From: Hibiscus mutabilis
Lineage: Eukaryota > Streptophyta > Magnoliopsida > Malvales > Malvaceae
Reading direction: 5' to 3'
NCBI GenBank assembly: GCA_019671005.1
Contig: CM033738.1
Coordinates: 17,386,202-17,450,201 of the forward strand
DNA: 64,000 nucleotides
Shown here: positions 42,946 to 55,118 of the stretch, piece after piece
Layout: every line of letters starts with the position of its first letter
Numbering within the stretch: position 1 is the stretch's first letter
Translations under genes and position numbers: made by a program
Notes under the pieces: generated by a model
What the model saw: only the letters and a program-made list of their open reading frames with translations
Database searches by the model: none
What the model was told of the DNA's origin: nothing

Positions 42946-45762
42946 TGTAATACCTCAAATTTTTGGTTAGTGGCCAAAATGTAAAATTTGAAAAGTTTGA
43001 CGCCAAAGTGTAAATTTTGAAAAGTTCTGGGATTAAGTTGTAATTTTCAAAAGTTATGTAATTTAGTCCCGTAAATGAATAGTTCACCCCCAAGAGTGGC
43101 ATTTTTGTGATACCCAGATTTTTGATACGGAGTTTGTATTAAGGGCTATAAAGCTTTAAAGTTTGGGAAAAATACGGATAATCATATTTAATCGAATAAA
43201 TGAGAAATCTTTTATGAGATATTTTAGGAGATGTTTTATTAAAATAAGGCAAGGGTAGAAGTGTCATTTTCATGCCTTATTTTAATGGAAATTAATATGG
43301 ATCATTGGATTAAAGATTACTTTTCCATGTGTAATATTAGCCATTGGATGAAAAATGGCAAGATGGTAATTATTGAAGATGGCAAGGGTAAAGTTGGTAA
43401 TCACTAACTCCTTGGATTGTTTTGGGCCCTTGGATTGGTAGGTAGACATGTGGCTTAATATGGAGCTTTGGATTACAAGGGTAAAAAGGTCATTAGACTT
43501 TAAAATGAATTTAAATTCATTTTTAATATATTAAGTACAAGTGGCTAAATTGGAAAGAAAAGAAATTTCAAGATTTCTCCCCCAATTTCAGCCAAGTTTC
43601 TAACACCCCAAAGGTAAGAAGAAAAATTTTCTTCTTGATTTTCCAAGCTTATTTAGTTGGCATTTTGATGAAGGCATGAAACATGAAATTAATCTACATG
43701 AAATTCTCTATCTCTTGGTACCATTTGTTCATGCTTTCCTTACTTAAAACCTTAGTTTTGAGAAATTGATGGATAAAGGGGATGTTGAATTAGGACGAAC
43801 TAAGGTTAGTTTTTGATGAATATGATGTTGTGGAATCATATTAAAGCTTGTATAATGATTGAAACTACATGGAAATAGCTAAACCCTAAATTGTTCAAAG
43901 TTAGGGTTTTGGTAGAAAAGTTGAAATTGGATTGATTTTGATTTGGGAATGATTGTGAAAGCTTGGAAATGATGGTTAAGTGTTAGTTGGACCAAATTGG
44001 AAACTTGGAAAATCATAGCGATGATTTCGGCAAATTGTAAAAATTAGGGGAAATTATGGAAAAAATTCCATAAATTTGGAAAAGTTGAATTTATGATTTT
44101 ACTAGCTTTAAAATGTCACTTGGACCATTTTAGAAGTTTGTAAAACCTTAGGAACTAATTCGGAAATTTTGAAAAGGTTGGGGACCAATTTGGCAATTTG
44201 GAAGAATTTAGGGACTAAAGTGAAAAATTATTTTCATGGAAGCATTATGCTGGAATAGATGTTAGAATGAGTTATAAATCATTCTCTGAGTAAATGTTGG
44301 AAGAAATACAAGGTATTAAGGATGAAATGACTTATGACATGAAACTAATATTTGGAACATATTAGGGTGTTTATAGGAAAATTATTCCTATATTGTTTAT
44401 GTGTTAGTAAGATACTAACATATAAATTGGAATGTACTTATGGTATTTTTAATACATTTGTAGACTGTGAACAAAATCCAGATCGATTTAGCAATCGAGG
44501 AAAGGAACGAGACCAAAATTGAACTTAGTGAGGCTAGTTGGATATTGACAAAGTATAAAGTGTCGAGGTGAGTGCATTTTCATGCATGGATAATATTATG
44601 ATTATCATTTGGAAGACTTGTGATAAGTCTACCTGATTAATAATTGTTTGATAGTTATATCATGAACTTATATTTGACATATTGAGAATTGTCAAATGTA
44701 GAACTATGGTGCATTTGGTCACTAGATATATCAGGTATGTATGTTTATGTTATATTTAGGGTATGAACTGCCCAATATTCAATTATATTTCCATGGATGA
44801 ATCGAATATGGAATTGGAAAATATGCCCAAATAAGTAATTGAGGTATGGAGTATAGTTGGCATGCCATAGAGTCCAGCGGTTTAACACTTCAGTGCGGTT
44901 TATTAACACTTAGGTGTGGTTCTTTAGCACTTATGTGCGGTCTCTTAGCACTTCGGTGCAGTTTTGACTCGTGTACTCAAGTCCTCAAACTATGTTTGGC
45001 AATAAATTATTTGATAATAATTGGTTAATAAATTAGAGAGTAAGTAAACTCTCGGATAATGTCAAGGATATTAATAGGATTTATGAATCTGGATTATATT
45101 ATGTTAATATTTGATTAACATAAGGGAAACAAAGGAATAGTGATCAAACTGCATGTTTATTATATCATTGTTATAATTCAAGCATGTTGATTCATGTTAA
45201 ATAATTATAATGCCCCACTAAGTAAATACTTAACGTGTGATGGTTTTCACGCGTAGGTAGTAATCCCGGACAGGAGTAAGGAGTATCAGCATCATCATCT
45301 AGAGGGATAATAGTTGTATCGGTAATTTACATCTTTGATGTATTTTGATTATCTCTAGTTGACATGTATAAAAAAATAGTAGCTCGCTTTAACTAGTCTA
45401 GATATGGTTTGTAATATTAATATCTAGATAAATGGTTACTTTTAATGTTGATTATATTAGTTTAAAGAAATTACTAGTAATAGAAATCGGGTAAAGTTAT
45501 AAATTTGATTTTTTAGAGTAATCAAGATCATTTTTAATTTAGGCAGTTTTCTTAAATAAAATGTGTAGTTATAAATTGTCAAGTTGCTGCCTGAAAACGG
45601 AAGCTATTTGACAGGTTAAAAATTAGTAATTGGTTTTACGCGATAAACTGAAATTTTTGGAAAACTACTTTTTTGATTAAATTGAGTAGTATAAAATACG
45701 GTTAAATATTAGGTGACATTCCTTACTAGTATTAAGAATTAAATACTGGTAAGGGTGTTACA
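42946..45762 (+). mobile_element. Solo LTR, Tekay/Del-type Ty3/gypsy
   Basis: 2,817 bp from TGTAATACCTC to AAGGGTGTTACA, bordered by the perfect target duplication ATTAC (42941-42945, 45763-45767). No internal region follows, so the element was removed by LTR-LTR recombination. It is homologous to the LTRs at 46615 and 52817 over most of its length, but lacks their 5S rRNA-like segment. Orientation is taken from that homology. Confidence 0.9.
44881..44965 (+). repeat. Mini-hairpin array in the solo LTR
   Basis: Four units about 20 bp apart: ACACTTCAGTGC, ACAC-TTAG-GTGT, GCAC-TTAT-GTGC and GCAC-TTCG-GTGC. Confidence 0.8.
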
Positions 45763-45843
45763 ATTACTGCTGGTCAAAAAACTTGTTTAATAAATTTTAT
45801 AATAGAAAGGTTCATATATTTATATATACATATATTTTGAAAT

Positions 45844-46614
45844 TGTTATACTTCCGCTAAAGAACTGTCACATCTCCGCCTACAGTTATCATGCCTCCGC
45901 CTGTCAACACCTCTTGAATGACTATCCATTAGATCTTCGAAGCACCTATTCAAAGGACATGATAGCCATTAGATCCATCTAATCATCAGCTAAGAGTCTG
46001 CCAGCTAGGTCTAATCGGCTAACATGCGTGACCAGACTAAAAATCCTATATGCTGATGACCAAGCCTCATTCTACCGACCCATCAATAGCCGTCACTAGG
46101 TCTAAACCAGTCCCATCAAACAATGCCTCTCGACCATAAATATCTCTAGAGACGAAGAGTAAAAGGACGAACAATTTTCCTCACTTAAGACTACTGTACA
46201 ACCTCTCATTATCTCTGATGGCTCTCTGCCCACATTAGAATGGGCGAACCACCACAAACCGCCATCAACCACCGCCTTTATACCCATCTCTACCTCTATC
46301 TCCACCTCTCTGTTTGGTGTCTAACATTTTGGACATCAATAATTGGTGCGATGAGCGTGGAGATCTTTCTGACCAAAAGAATCAGTGGCGATCTCCTCCG
46401 TTAAGGGTCATCTCGATCGCGAAAAAGAAAGAAGCAAAAAAGATGGGACGACAACTTCTCACCATACATATCTAAGGGTTGCGATGAGGTGTCGACGGGG
46501 TGACAACTTCTCGCTAGATTTACCGGTGAAAGTTTGGCATCCCCTCACCATAAGGTGTCGATACAATGGCCGTAATGGGAACACTTCACATATTCCAACC
46601 GTCGACAAGCTCAC
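45844..46614 (-). mobile_element. LTR fragment of an older minus-strand Tat-like element (left part)
   Basis: From TGTTATACTTCCGC to the CTCAC target site, interrupted there by the Tekay/Del element and continuing at 55938. Contains the repeated words CATCTCCGCC and GCCTCCGCC. The assignment as an LTR rests on the PPT-like C7 run and minisatellite beyond its other end (56646 on). Boundaries are approximate. The 67- and 89-codon ORFs here are unrecognised. Confidence 0.4.
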
Positions 46615-46902
46615 TGTAATATCTCAAAAATTTTGGTTGGTGACCAAAATGTAAAATCTGAAAAGTTTGGTGACCAAATTGTAAAATTTGAAAAGTTTGG
46701 CGCCAAAGTGTAAAAATTCAAAAAGTTTAGGGACTAACTTGTAATTTTAAAAAGTTATGTATTTTAGTCCCGTAAATTAATAGTTCACCCCCAAGAATGA
46801 TATTTTCGTGCTACTTGGATTTTTGATACGGAGTTTGTATTAAGAGCTATAAAGTGTTAAAGTTCGAGAAAATTTCCGGATATTTGGATCAAAATAAAAA
46901 TC

Positions 46903-46970
46903 GTTAAGCGTGCTCAGATCAGAGTAGCACAAGGATGGGTGACCTATTGGGAAGGTTCCATGTCAGTATT
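46903..46970 (+). repeat. 5S rRNA-derived segment inside the LTR
   Basis: GTTAAGCGTGCT, AGAGTAG, AGGATGGGTGACCT and TGGGAAG occur in the same order and spacing as in the 3' half of plant 5S rRNA (about positions 49-117, containing the Pol III internal control region). Roughly three quarters of bases agree with my recollection of plant 5S. The stretch right after the first block (CAGATC) differs. Confidence 0.8.
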
Positions 46971-48880
46971 TTTGACTGATAAAAAGGATTCAATGTGAGT
47001 TAATAATATTCATTATGTAATATTGTTATAAGATTTCTAAGAGAAATTGTATCCTATAAAAATTCTCAGTAATTATGGGTACATCGGATCGAATTGGAAT
47101 TTTAAAGACAGTCTCAAAGGTTATGGAAAATTCATAAAATATTATTTTATGAATATTCTAATATGTCCAGCTGGAATTTAACTAGAATTAGTTGAATTAT
47201 TACAAGATGGCAAATTAGATGAAATTATGGATAATTAATTGAGGGCAAATTGGTTATTTGGCAAGGATGGCAATTTTGAAATGCTGAGGGCATTTTTGAA
47301 AGATGAAAAACACATGGATTTAATCTTGGCCCTTGGTTTATGATAAGATTAAATTTAGCCATTGGATTTGAAGGCTAAATTAGTATTTCACTAATTAAAT
47401 GAATTTAAAATTCATTTAATTATCACATGTGGATTAAAAAGGAAAAAGATGAACAAAATTAGTTCATCTTTCTTGGGAAATTTCGAAAGACAAGAGAACA
47501 AAAGGGGAGAAATTTTCTTTGGCAAATTGAAGGCTTTAAAGTTAGAATCAAGGTATGCTGTTTTAGAAGAAAATGATATATGCTTCATACTCTTTCTTTT
47601 GATAGTAATTTTGCTTGGTGATATGAAGAATAGTTCATGTTCTTGAAGAGAGAGAAATTGGAATTTCATTAACCATGTTAGAATTAAGGCTTGATTTAAG
47701 TAACTCAAGTGTTGTAAACATGAAAAACAACCTTGAATTTTTTAATTCTATGTTCAAGGTTATAAACCCTAACCCTAGAATTTGGGGAATTTGGTTAGGG
47801 AATTGAGTAAAGGATGGAAATGAATGATTTGTGATATTAGAAGCCTTAATTTGATGTTAGAATGAAAATTTTCCCTTAGAAAAAATAAAGAACCAATTCG
47901 GTTAGAATTGGAAATAAAGGGAAAATTATTGTGAAAATTATTCTAGCATTAGAAATGATGAGATTATGATCAAATTAGCTTGATTTGATAATTTAGGACC
48001 AAAATGGAAATATTGGAAAGTAAGGGACCATTTCGGTCAAAGAAGAGAAATTAGAAGAAATTATGGAAAAATTTCCATAAGATTGGATATGATGAAATTA
48101 TGATTTTACAAGCTTTAAGATATCATTTGGACCATTTTAGAAGTTTGTAAAAACATAAAGACCAATTCAGAAATCTTGGAAAGATTGGGGACCAATTCGA
48201 CATTTTGGGGAAAATTAGGGACTAAAGTGAAAAATTATTTTCATGGAAACATTATGCTTAAATTGTTATTAGAATGAAGTTTTGATTATTCTTTGATTAA
48301 AAGTTGAAAAGAATTCAAGGTATTAAAGGTATAATGACTTGTGTCATGGAACTAAGATTGAACAATTATAGGAATAATTGTAGGAAAATTATTCCTATTG
48401 TATTTATGTGTTAGTATGATACTAACATATAATTTGAAATGTATTTATGGCCTGTTAATACACATGTAGATCGTGATCAAAATCGACTAACAATCGAGGA
48501 AAGAACATAGATCAAAGTTGAAGCTTAGTGAGGCTAAGTACATATTGGCAACTTGTAAAGTGTCAAGGTGAGTGCATTACATGCATGGAAAATATTATGT
48601 TTGATCTGAATGACTTTTGAGAAGTCTTTTATAATTATATGCTTGATGATTATATTTCTCTTGATATTTGACATAGTAGAAATTGTCAAAGGTAGAAGGA
48701 TTTCATGCATTGATCACAGGTAATTTGATTATAATATGCTTATGTGATATTTAGGGTATGAACTACCCAAGTATTCAATTATAATTTCCATTGATGAATT
48801 AATTACAAAAATTGGAAAGTATGCCCAAGTAAGTTATTGAGGTATAGAGTATAGTTGGCATGCCATAGAGTCCAGCGGTT

Positions 48881-48985
48881 TAGCACTTCGGTGTAGTATA
48901 TTAGCACTTAGGTGCGGTTATTTAGCACATAGGTGCGGTTATTTAGCACTTAAGTGCAGTTCTTTAGTACTTCAGTACAGTTTTT
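48881..48985 (+). repeat. Mini-hairpin array in the Tekay/Del 5' LTR
   Basis: Five units: GCAC-TTCG-GTGT, GCAC-TTAG-GTGC, GCAC-ATAG-GTGC, GCAC-TTAA-GTGC and GTAC-TTCA-GTAC, each followed by an AG or GG and T-rich linker. Confidence 0.8.
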
Positions 48986-49814
48986 GACTCGTGTACTCAA
49001 GTCCTCAAGTTATTTTGGGCTATAATTTACTGTATAATAAATGGTATATTGATTAGAAAGTAGATAAACTCTCAAGAAATGGCAAGGAAGTTAACATGAT
49101 TGTAAATCCGGATTATATTATGTTAATATGTGATTAACATGAGGGAGATAAAAAATTAGTGATCAAATTGCATGATTATTGTTTTATTGTTATAAATTTA
49201 AGCATATTGATTTTTATTGAATATATATATAGTTCCTCACTAAGTATATACTTAGCGTATGATGGTTTTTCACGTGTAGGTAGGAAACCTGGGTCAGAGT
49301 AAGGAGTAAGACATCACTATCCAAGAGAATATATATACAGTATTGGTAATTACATCCTTGATGTATTTTGATGTTTTCTAGTTGGCATGTATCAATGAAT
49401 AGTAGGTCTTTTAAACTAGTCTAGATATGGATTGTAATATTATATCTAGATAAATGGTTAGAATACGATATTGAGTTTTATTTAATTGATGCTAGTTTAA
49501 AGAAATTACTAGTAAAGAAAATCGGGTAATGTTATAAAAATGAATTTTTAGACAAATTAAAATGATTTTTATTTTAGGCAGTTTTTAAGCAATAATGTTA
49601 ATTATATAGTGTAGTTTTAAACTGCCAAGTTGCCGCCTGAAAACGGGTTTAATTTGATGGTTTAAAAATTTGTAATTGGATTTTATGTGATAAAAGGGAA
49701 AAATGCAAAATAATTATTTTGACTTGTATGAATAGCATAAAATGCGATTTAAACATCATGTGACACTCTATACTAGTATTGGGAAATAAATACCGGTAAG
49801 GGTATTATATTTAT

Positions 49815-49826
49815 TGGTATCAGAGC
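49815..49826 (+). other. Primer-binding site (tRNA-iMet type)
   Basis: TGGTATCAGAGC, five bases after the 5' LTR. Confidence 0.92.
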
Positions 49827-49995
49827 TACAGGTTTAGCCGGTTCTGGATAGGAAATGAGTCTCTATAGAGAGTTAGAGTTAAATACATGCCACTAGGATG
49901 CCATGAATTACTGATATTTGTATAGAGTTATGGTGATGCCTGTTATTTAAAATATGTACTCCTTTACTCATAATAGATGATCGTGACATGAACAA

Positions 49996-51300
49996 ATGTC
50001 AGATTACCGGGAATCCCGTCAGGGAATTGAGCAGGACATGCCTGCTCAGAGTGGGAGTAATGAGGTGAATCAGAACCCACCTCAGGTTCAACAAAATGTA
50101 GAGCAACCGGCTCAACAGAATGTAGAGCATCAAGCTCGGTAGCAAAGAAATATGCCGATACAGGATCAAGGCTTATTTCTGCAGTCTTTGGAGGCAATCA
50201 TAAATCGACGGGCACCAGTATCAGTCCCAAAGGAATTAAGGAAAATTAGGGCACCAGAATTCCGAGGTGATACTGATGCAGATCCTATGGTTGCCGAATA
50301 TTGGTTAAATGATATCAAGATCATGTTAAGCAGGATTCCTTGTGATAATCAAGGAAAATTGGAAGGAGTAGTATCCCTTTTGATGGAACAAGCCAACGTA
50401 TGATGGAACGTGATAACTGCACAAGTACCTCCAGAATGAATTACTTGGGAATTCTTTCTACAGGAATTTAAGGAAAAATATATTGGAGATGTATTTGTCG
50501 AGGAAATGAGACAACAATTTCTACAATTGAAACAATATGGCAAATCAGTTTATGAATATGAATGCGAGTTCAATAGACTAAGCCGATTTGCAATAGAGTT
50601 TCTTCCAACTGAGAAGTCCAGAATAAACAGATTTATAGCTGGGTTGGATTCTCAATATAAAAAGATTTTGGTCTCCCGTAACTTCACTTTTTTTCAAGAG
50701 GTGGTAAACTGAGCCAAGGCCATGGAGAAAGTCGATCTCGAGGAAAAAATGAGAAGCAAATTCAAACTGGAAAGGGGTTTGGAGGTTCATTTGCTGCATC
50801 ATCATTTAAACGCAATAAAAGAATTCCACAACAGTATCCTGCAGTATCAGCCTCTTCAGTTAAGAAGGGGTATGCAGGAGGAAAATCGAAGCAATCCCAG
50901 ACGGGTACTACGGGTACTCGAGGTTTTGGAATTCACCCTATTATAGAATGCGAACATTGAGGTAGAAGGCATCCTGGTCAGTGCTAGTTGACTGGGGCAT
51001 GTTTCCATTGTGGGCAAGCTGGTCATTTCAAGAAGAATTATCCAGAACTTTATCGAAATCAGCCTATTGTTGTATACCAGGCGGGCAAAGGAAATAAAGG
51101 TGGTAAACCGGGAACATCTGCATCTACACCTAACCGAGAGAGCAAGGCTACAGCTCGAGTATATCACATCAAAACTGTTGAGGATCAGGATGATGCAGAG
51201 ATCGTAGCAGGTATGATCAAACTTTTTGGCAGACCTATCTTTGCATTGATTGATTTAGGCTCTACTCATTCTTACATTAGTTCTTAAATAATACTTGAAA
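49996..51300 (+). pseudogene. gag: Tekay/Del gag and start of protease, interrupted
   Basis: From ATG 49996 (MSDYRESRQG), one frame with several stops carries a Q/N-rich N-terminus and the retrotransposon gag domain (RAPEFRGDTDADPMVAEYWL, FLQEFKEKYIG, QLKQYGKSVYEYECEFNRLSRFA). After a frame change near 50960 comes a zinc knuckle CFHCGQAGHFKKNY, in which the fourth ligand, normally Cys, is Tyr. The protease active-site segment follows: ALIDLGSTHSYIS (Asp present; family usually Asp-Ser-Gly). The stretch 50401-50506 has two stops. The protein packages element RNA when intact. Confidence 0.85.
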
Positions 51301-52484
51301 GAAATGTCCGATAGAACTAATTTCGAGTGAAGTAGTTGCAGTCAATCCAATAGGACAAAGTGCCAAAGTGAGTAGAATATGCAAGAAATATCCTCTAAAG
51401 ATTCAAATAGTAGAATTTCTTGATGTTCTTATGGAATTACCTTTCCAAGAATTTGAGATTATTCTTGGAATAGATTGGTTATCGGCATATGATGCTATTA
51501 TTGAATGCCGATATAAAAGGGTTAATCTTAAAGAAGCCAGACGGCTCAAAGATGGTATTTGTAGGCAAAAGACCAAATAATCTGAACAATGTGATTAGTG
51601 CTCTAGAAATAAAAATAAATCTGGAAAATATACCAATGGTACGAGAATTTCCAGATGTTTTTTCGGATGAATTACCGAGATTACCTCCCGATCGAAAGGT
51701 GGAATTTGGTATTGAGGTGCTTCCTGGAACAACACCAATATCGATAGCATCTTATAGGATAGCTCCTACAGAGCTTAGAGAGTTGAAAGCTTAGTTACAA
51801 GAATTATCAGACCGAGGTTTTATACGGCCTAGTATATCACCTTAGGGAAAAACCAAGTCCTATTTATAAAGAAGAAGGATGGATCAATGAGATTATGTGT
51901 GGATTATCGTCAGATTCATAAAGTGACGATAAAGAATAAGTATCATTTGCCGAGAATTGATGATCTTTTTAATCAACTAAGGGGAGTAACAATTTTCTCT
52001 AAGATTGATCTTCGATCGAGGTATCATCAATTAAAGATTAAGGAGGCGTATATACCAAAGATATCTTTCAAAACTAGATATGGGCATTATGAGTTTGTAG
52101 TAATTCCCTTCAGACTTACAAATGCACCGACGACATTTATGGATTTAATGAATCGAATTTTCTAGTCGTATTTGGATCGATTCGTGGTAGTATTCATTGA
52201 TGATATATTGATTTATTCTAAAGCCAAGGAGAAGCATGATACTCATCTTTGAGTAATTTTCTAGATCCTACGAGAAAAGAAGTTGTATGCAAAATTGTCA
52301 AAATGTGAATTCTGGTTATTGGAAGTAACTTTCCTTGGACATATAGTTTCAGCCGAAGGAATTTGAATTAATCCTGAGAAGGTTCAAACAATCCTTGACT
52401 GGAAAGTCCCTAAGAATGTCTCTGAAGTAAGAAGTTTCTTAGGATTAGCTAGTTATTATCGGCGGTTCGTGAAAGATATTTTTC
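51301..52484 (+). pseudogene. pol: Tekay/Del protease end and reverse transcriptase, interrupted
   Basis: Contains the protease flap-side motif IILGIDWLSAYDAIIEC (about 51450-51510), then VREFPDVFSDELPRLPPDR (51640-51700). RT blocks in shifting frames: RLCVDYRQIHKVTIKNKYHLPRIDDLF, DLRSRYHQL, IPFRLTNAPTTFMDLMN, catalytic VVFIDDILIYS (about 52185-52215), LSKCEFWL, FLGHIVSAEGI and VRSFLGLASYYRRFVKDI. Near 52485 the sequence leaves the RT/RNase H boundary. Stops occur at about 51793, 52163, 52249 and 52363. Confidence 0.85.
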
Positions 52485-52800
52485 AATTATTGTCACCCGA
52501 GATGAATAAGATCCAGGATGTATTTCATGTATCCATGTTGAGGAGGTATAGATCAAATCTTTCGCATGTCATTACACCGGAAGAAATCAAAATTCAGCCG
52601 GATCTAACATACGAAGAAAAGCCTGTGAGGATCTTAGCTCGGAAAGAAAAGAGTTAAGAAATAAAAAGATTCATCTAGTCAAAGTTTTATGGAGAAATCA
52701 CAAAATAAAGGAAACCACTTAGGAAACCGAGGAATCAATGAAAAACAATATCCGTATCTTTTTGAACCTAGTACATAAGGAAAATTCGAGGACGATTTTT
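52485..52800 (+). pseudogene. pol: C-terminal pol tail with decayed chromodomain, joined directly to RT
   Basis: SPEMNKIQDVFHVSMLRRYRS and SHVITPEEIKIQPDLTYEEKPV belong to the very end of integrase in Tekay/Del elements (the same block is seen at 63.7 kb). In another frame the following bases give LVKVLWRNHKIKETT, then TAG where Trp is expected, then ETEESMK: a chromodomain remnant. Chromodomains of this class are thought to direct integration to heterochromatin. Confidence 0.8.
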
Positions 52801-53103
52801 CTTAAGAGGGGATAATTGTAATATCTCAAAAATTTTGGTTGGTGACCAAAATGTAAAATCTAAAAAGTTTGGTGACCAAATTGTAAAATTCAAAAAAGTT
52901 TGGTGCCAAAGTGTAAAAATTCGAAAAGTTCAGGACTAAATTGTAATTTTAAAAACTTATGTATTTTAGTCTCGTAAATGAATAGTTCACCCCAAGAATG
53001 ATATTTTCGTGTTACTCGGATTTTTGATACGAATTTAGTATTAAGAGCTATAAAGTGTTAAAGTTCGAGAAAATTTCCGGATATTTGGATCAAAATAAAA
53101 ATT

Positions 53104-53171
53104 GTTAAGCGTGCTCAGATCAGAGTAGCACAAGGATGGGTGACCTACTGGGAAGGTTCCGTGTTAGTATT
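53104..53171 (+). repeat. 5S rRNA-derived segment inside the 3' LTR
   Basis: Same as 46903-46970, with ACTGGGAAGGTTCCGTGTTA, which is slightly closer to 5S rRNA (CGTGTT retained). Confidence 0.8.
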
Positions 53172-55009
53172 TTTGACTGATAAAACGGATTCAATGTGAG
53201 TTAATAAGATTCATTATGGAATATTGTTATAAGATTTATAAGGGAAATTGTATCCAATAAAAATTCTCTGTAATTATGGGTACATCAGATCGAATTGGAA
53301 TTTTAAAGACAGTCCCAAAGGTTATGGAAAATTCATAAAATATTATTTTATTCTAATACGTCCAGTTGGAATTTAACTAGAATTAGTTGAATTATTACAA
53401 GATGGCAAATTAGATGAAATTGTGAATAGTTGAGGGAAAATTAGTCATTTGGCAAGGATGACAATTTTGAAATATTTTGAAATGTTGAGGGCATTTTTAG
53501 AAGATGAAAATCACATGGATTTAATCTTGGCCCTTGGTTTATGATAAGATTAAATTTAGCCATTGGATTTGAAGGCTAAATTAGTAATTTCACATGTGGA
53601 TTAAAAAGGAAAATTATGAACAAAATTAGTTCATCTTTCTTGGGAAATTTCGAAAGACAAGAGAACAAAAGGGGAGAAATTTTCTTTGGAAAATTGAAGG
53701 CTTCAAAGTTAGAATCAAGGTATGTTGTTTTAGAAGAAAATGATCTATGCTTCATGTTCTTTCTTTTGATAGTAATTTTGCATGGTGATTTGAAGAATAG
53801 TTCATGTTCTTGAAGTGAGAGAAATTGGAATTTCATGAACCATGTTAGAATTAAGGCTTGATTGAAGTAACTCAAGTGTTGTAAACATGAAAAACAACCT
53901 TGAATTTTGTTTAATTCTATGTTAAAGGTTATAAACCCTAACCCCGGAATTTGGGGATTTGGTTAGGGAATTGAGTAAATAATGGAAATGAATGATTTGT
54001 GATATTAGAAGACTTAATTTGATGTTAGAATGAAAATTTTCCCTTAGAAAGAATAAAGGACCAATTCGGTTAGAATTGGAAATAAAGAGGAAATTATTGT
54101 GAAAATTATTCTAGCATTAGAAATGATGATATTATGATCAAATTAGCTTGATTTGATAATTTAGGACCAAAATGGAAATATTGGAAAGTAAGGGACCATT
54201 TCGGTCAAAGAAGAGAAATTAGAAGAAATTATGGAAAAATTTCCATAAGATTGGATATGATGAAATTATGATTTTACAAGCTTTAAGATATCATTTGGAC
54301 CGTTTTAGAAGTTTGTAAAAACATAAAGACCAATTCGAAAATCTTGGAAAGATTGGGGACCAATTCGACATTTTGGGGAAAATTAGGGACTAAAGTGAAA
54401 AATTGATTTCATGGAAACATTATGCTTAAATTGTTATTAGAATGAAGTTTTGATTATTCTTTGATTAAAAGTTGAAAAGAATTCAAGGTATTAAAGGTAT
54501 AATGACTGGTGTCATGGAACTAAGATTGAACAATTATAGGAATAATTGTAGGAAAATTATTCCTATTGTATTTATGTGTTAGTATGATACTAACATATAA
54601 TTTGAAATGTATTTGTGGCTTGTTAATACACATGTAGATCATGATCAAAATTGAGATCGAACTAACAATCGAGGAAAGGACATAGATCAAAGCTGAAGCT
54701 TAGTGAGGCTAAGTACATATTGGCAACTTATAAAGTGTCAAGGTGAGTGCATTACATGTATGGATAATATTATATGCTTGATGATTATATTTATCTTGAT
54801 ATTTAACATAGTAGAAATTGTCAAAGGTAGAAGGGTTACATGCATTGATCATAGGTAATTTGATTATAATATGCTTATGCGATATTTAGGATATGAACTA
54901 CCCAAGTATTCGATTATAATTGCCATGGATGAATTAATTACAAAAATTGAAAAGTATGCCCAAGTAAGTTATTGAGGTATAGAGTATAGTTGGCATGGCA
55001 TAGAGTCTA

Positions 55010-55118
55010 GCGGTTTAGCACTTCGATGCAGTATATTAGCACTTAGGTGCAGTTATTTAGCACATAGGTACGTTTATTTAGCACTTAAGTGCGGTTCTTT
55101 AGTACTTCAGTACAGTTT
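55010..55118 (+). repeat. Mini-hairpin array in the Tekay/Del 3' LTR
   Basis: Five units like those at 48881-48985, including GCAC-TTAG-GTGC, GCAC-TTAA-GTGC and GTAC-TTCA-GTAC. Two units have a broken pair (GCAC-TTCG-ATGC, GCAC-ATAG-GTAC). Confidence 0.75.

Larger units (their letters stand above)
46615..49809 (+). repeat. Tekay/Del 5' LTR
   Basis: 3,195 bp; starts TGTAATATCTC and ends GGGTATTATA, where the 3' LTR has GGGTGTTACA, so the terminal CA is mutated. Contains the 5S rRNA-like segment (46903-46970) and a mini-hairpin array (48881-48985). The mirrored ORFs near 47412-47708 recur in the 3' LTR and are not supported as genes. Confidence 0.9.

Noticed and set aside
46903..46970. Functional 5S rRNA gene
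   Set aside because: Only the 3' half is present, with a changed A-box side, and it is embedded in LTRs in three copies.
47412..47708. 98-codon minus-strand ORF repeated at 53576-53875
   Set aside because: Present in both LTRs of the same element; no known LTR-encoded protein resembles it.
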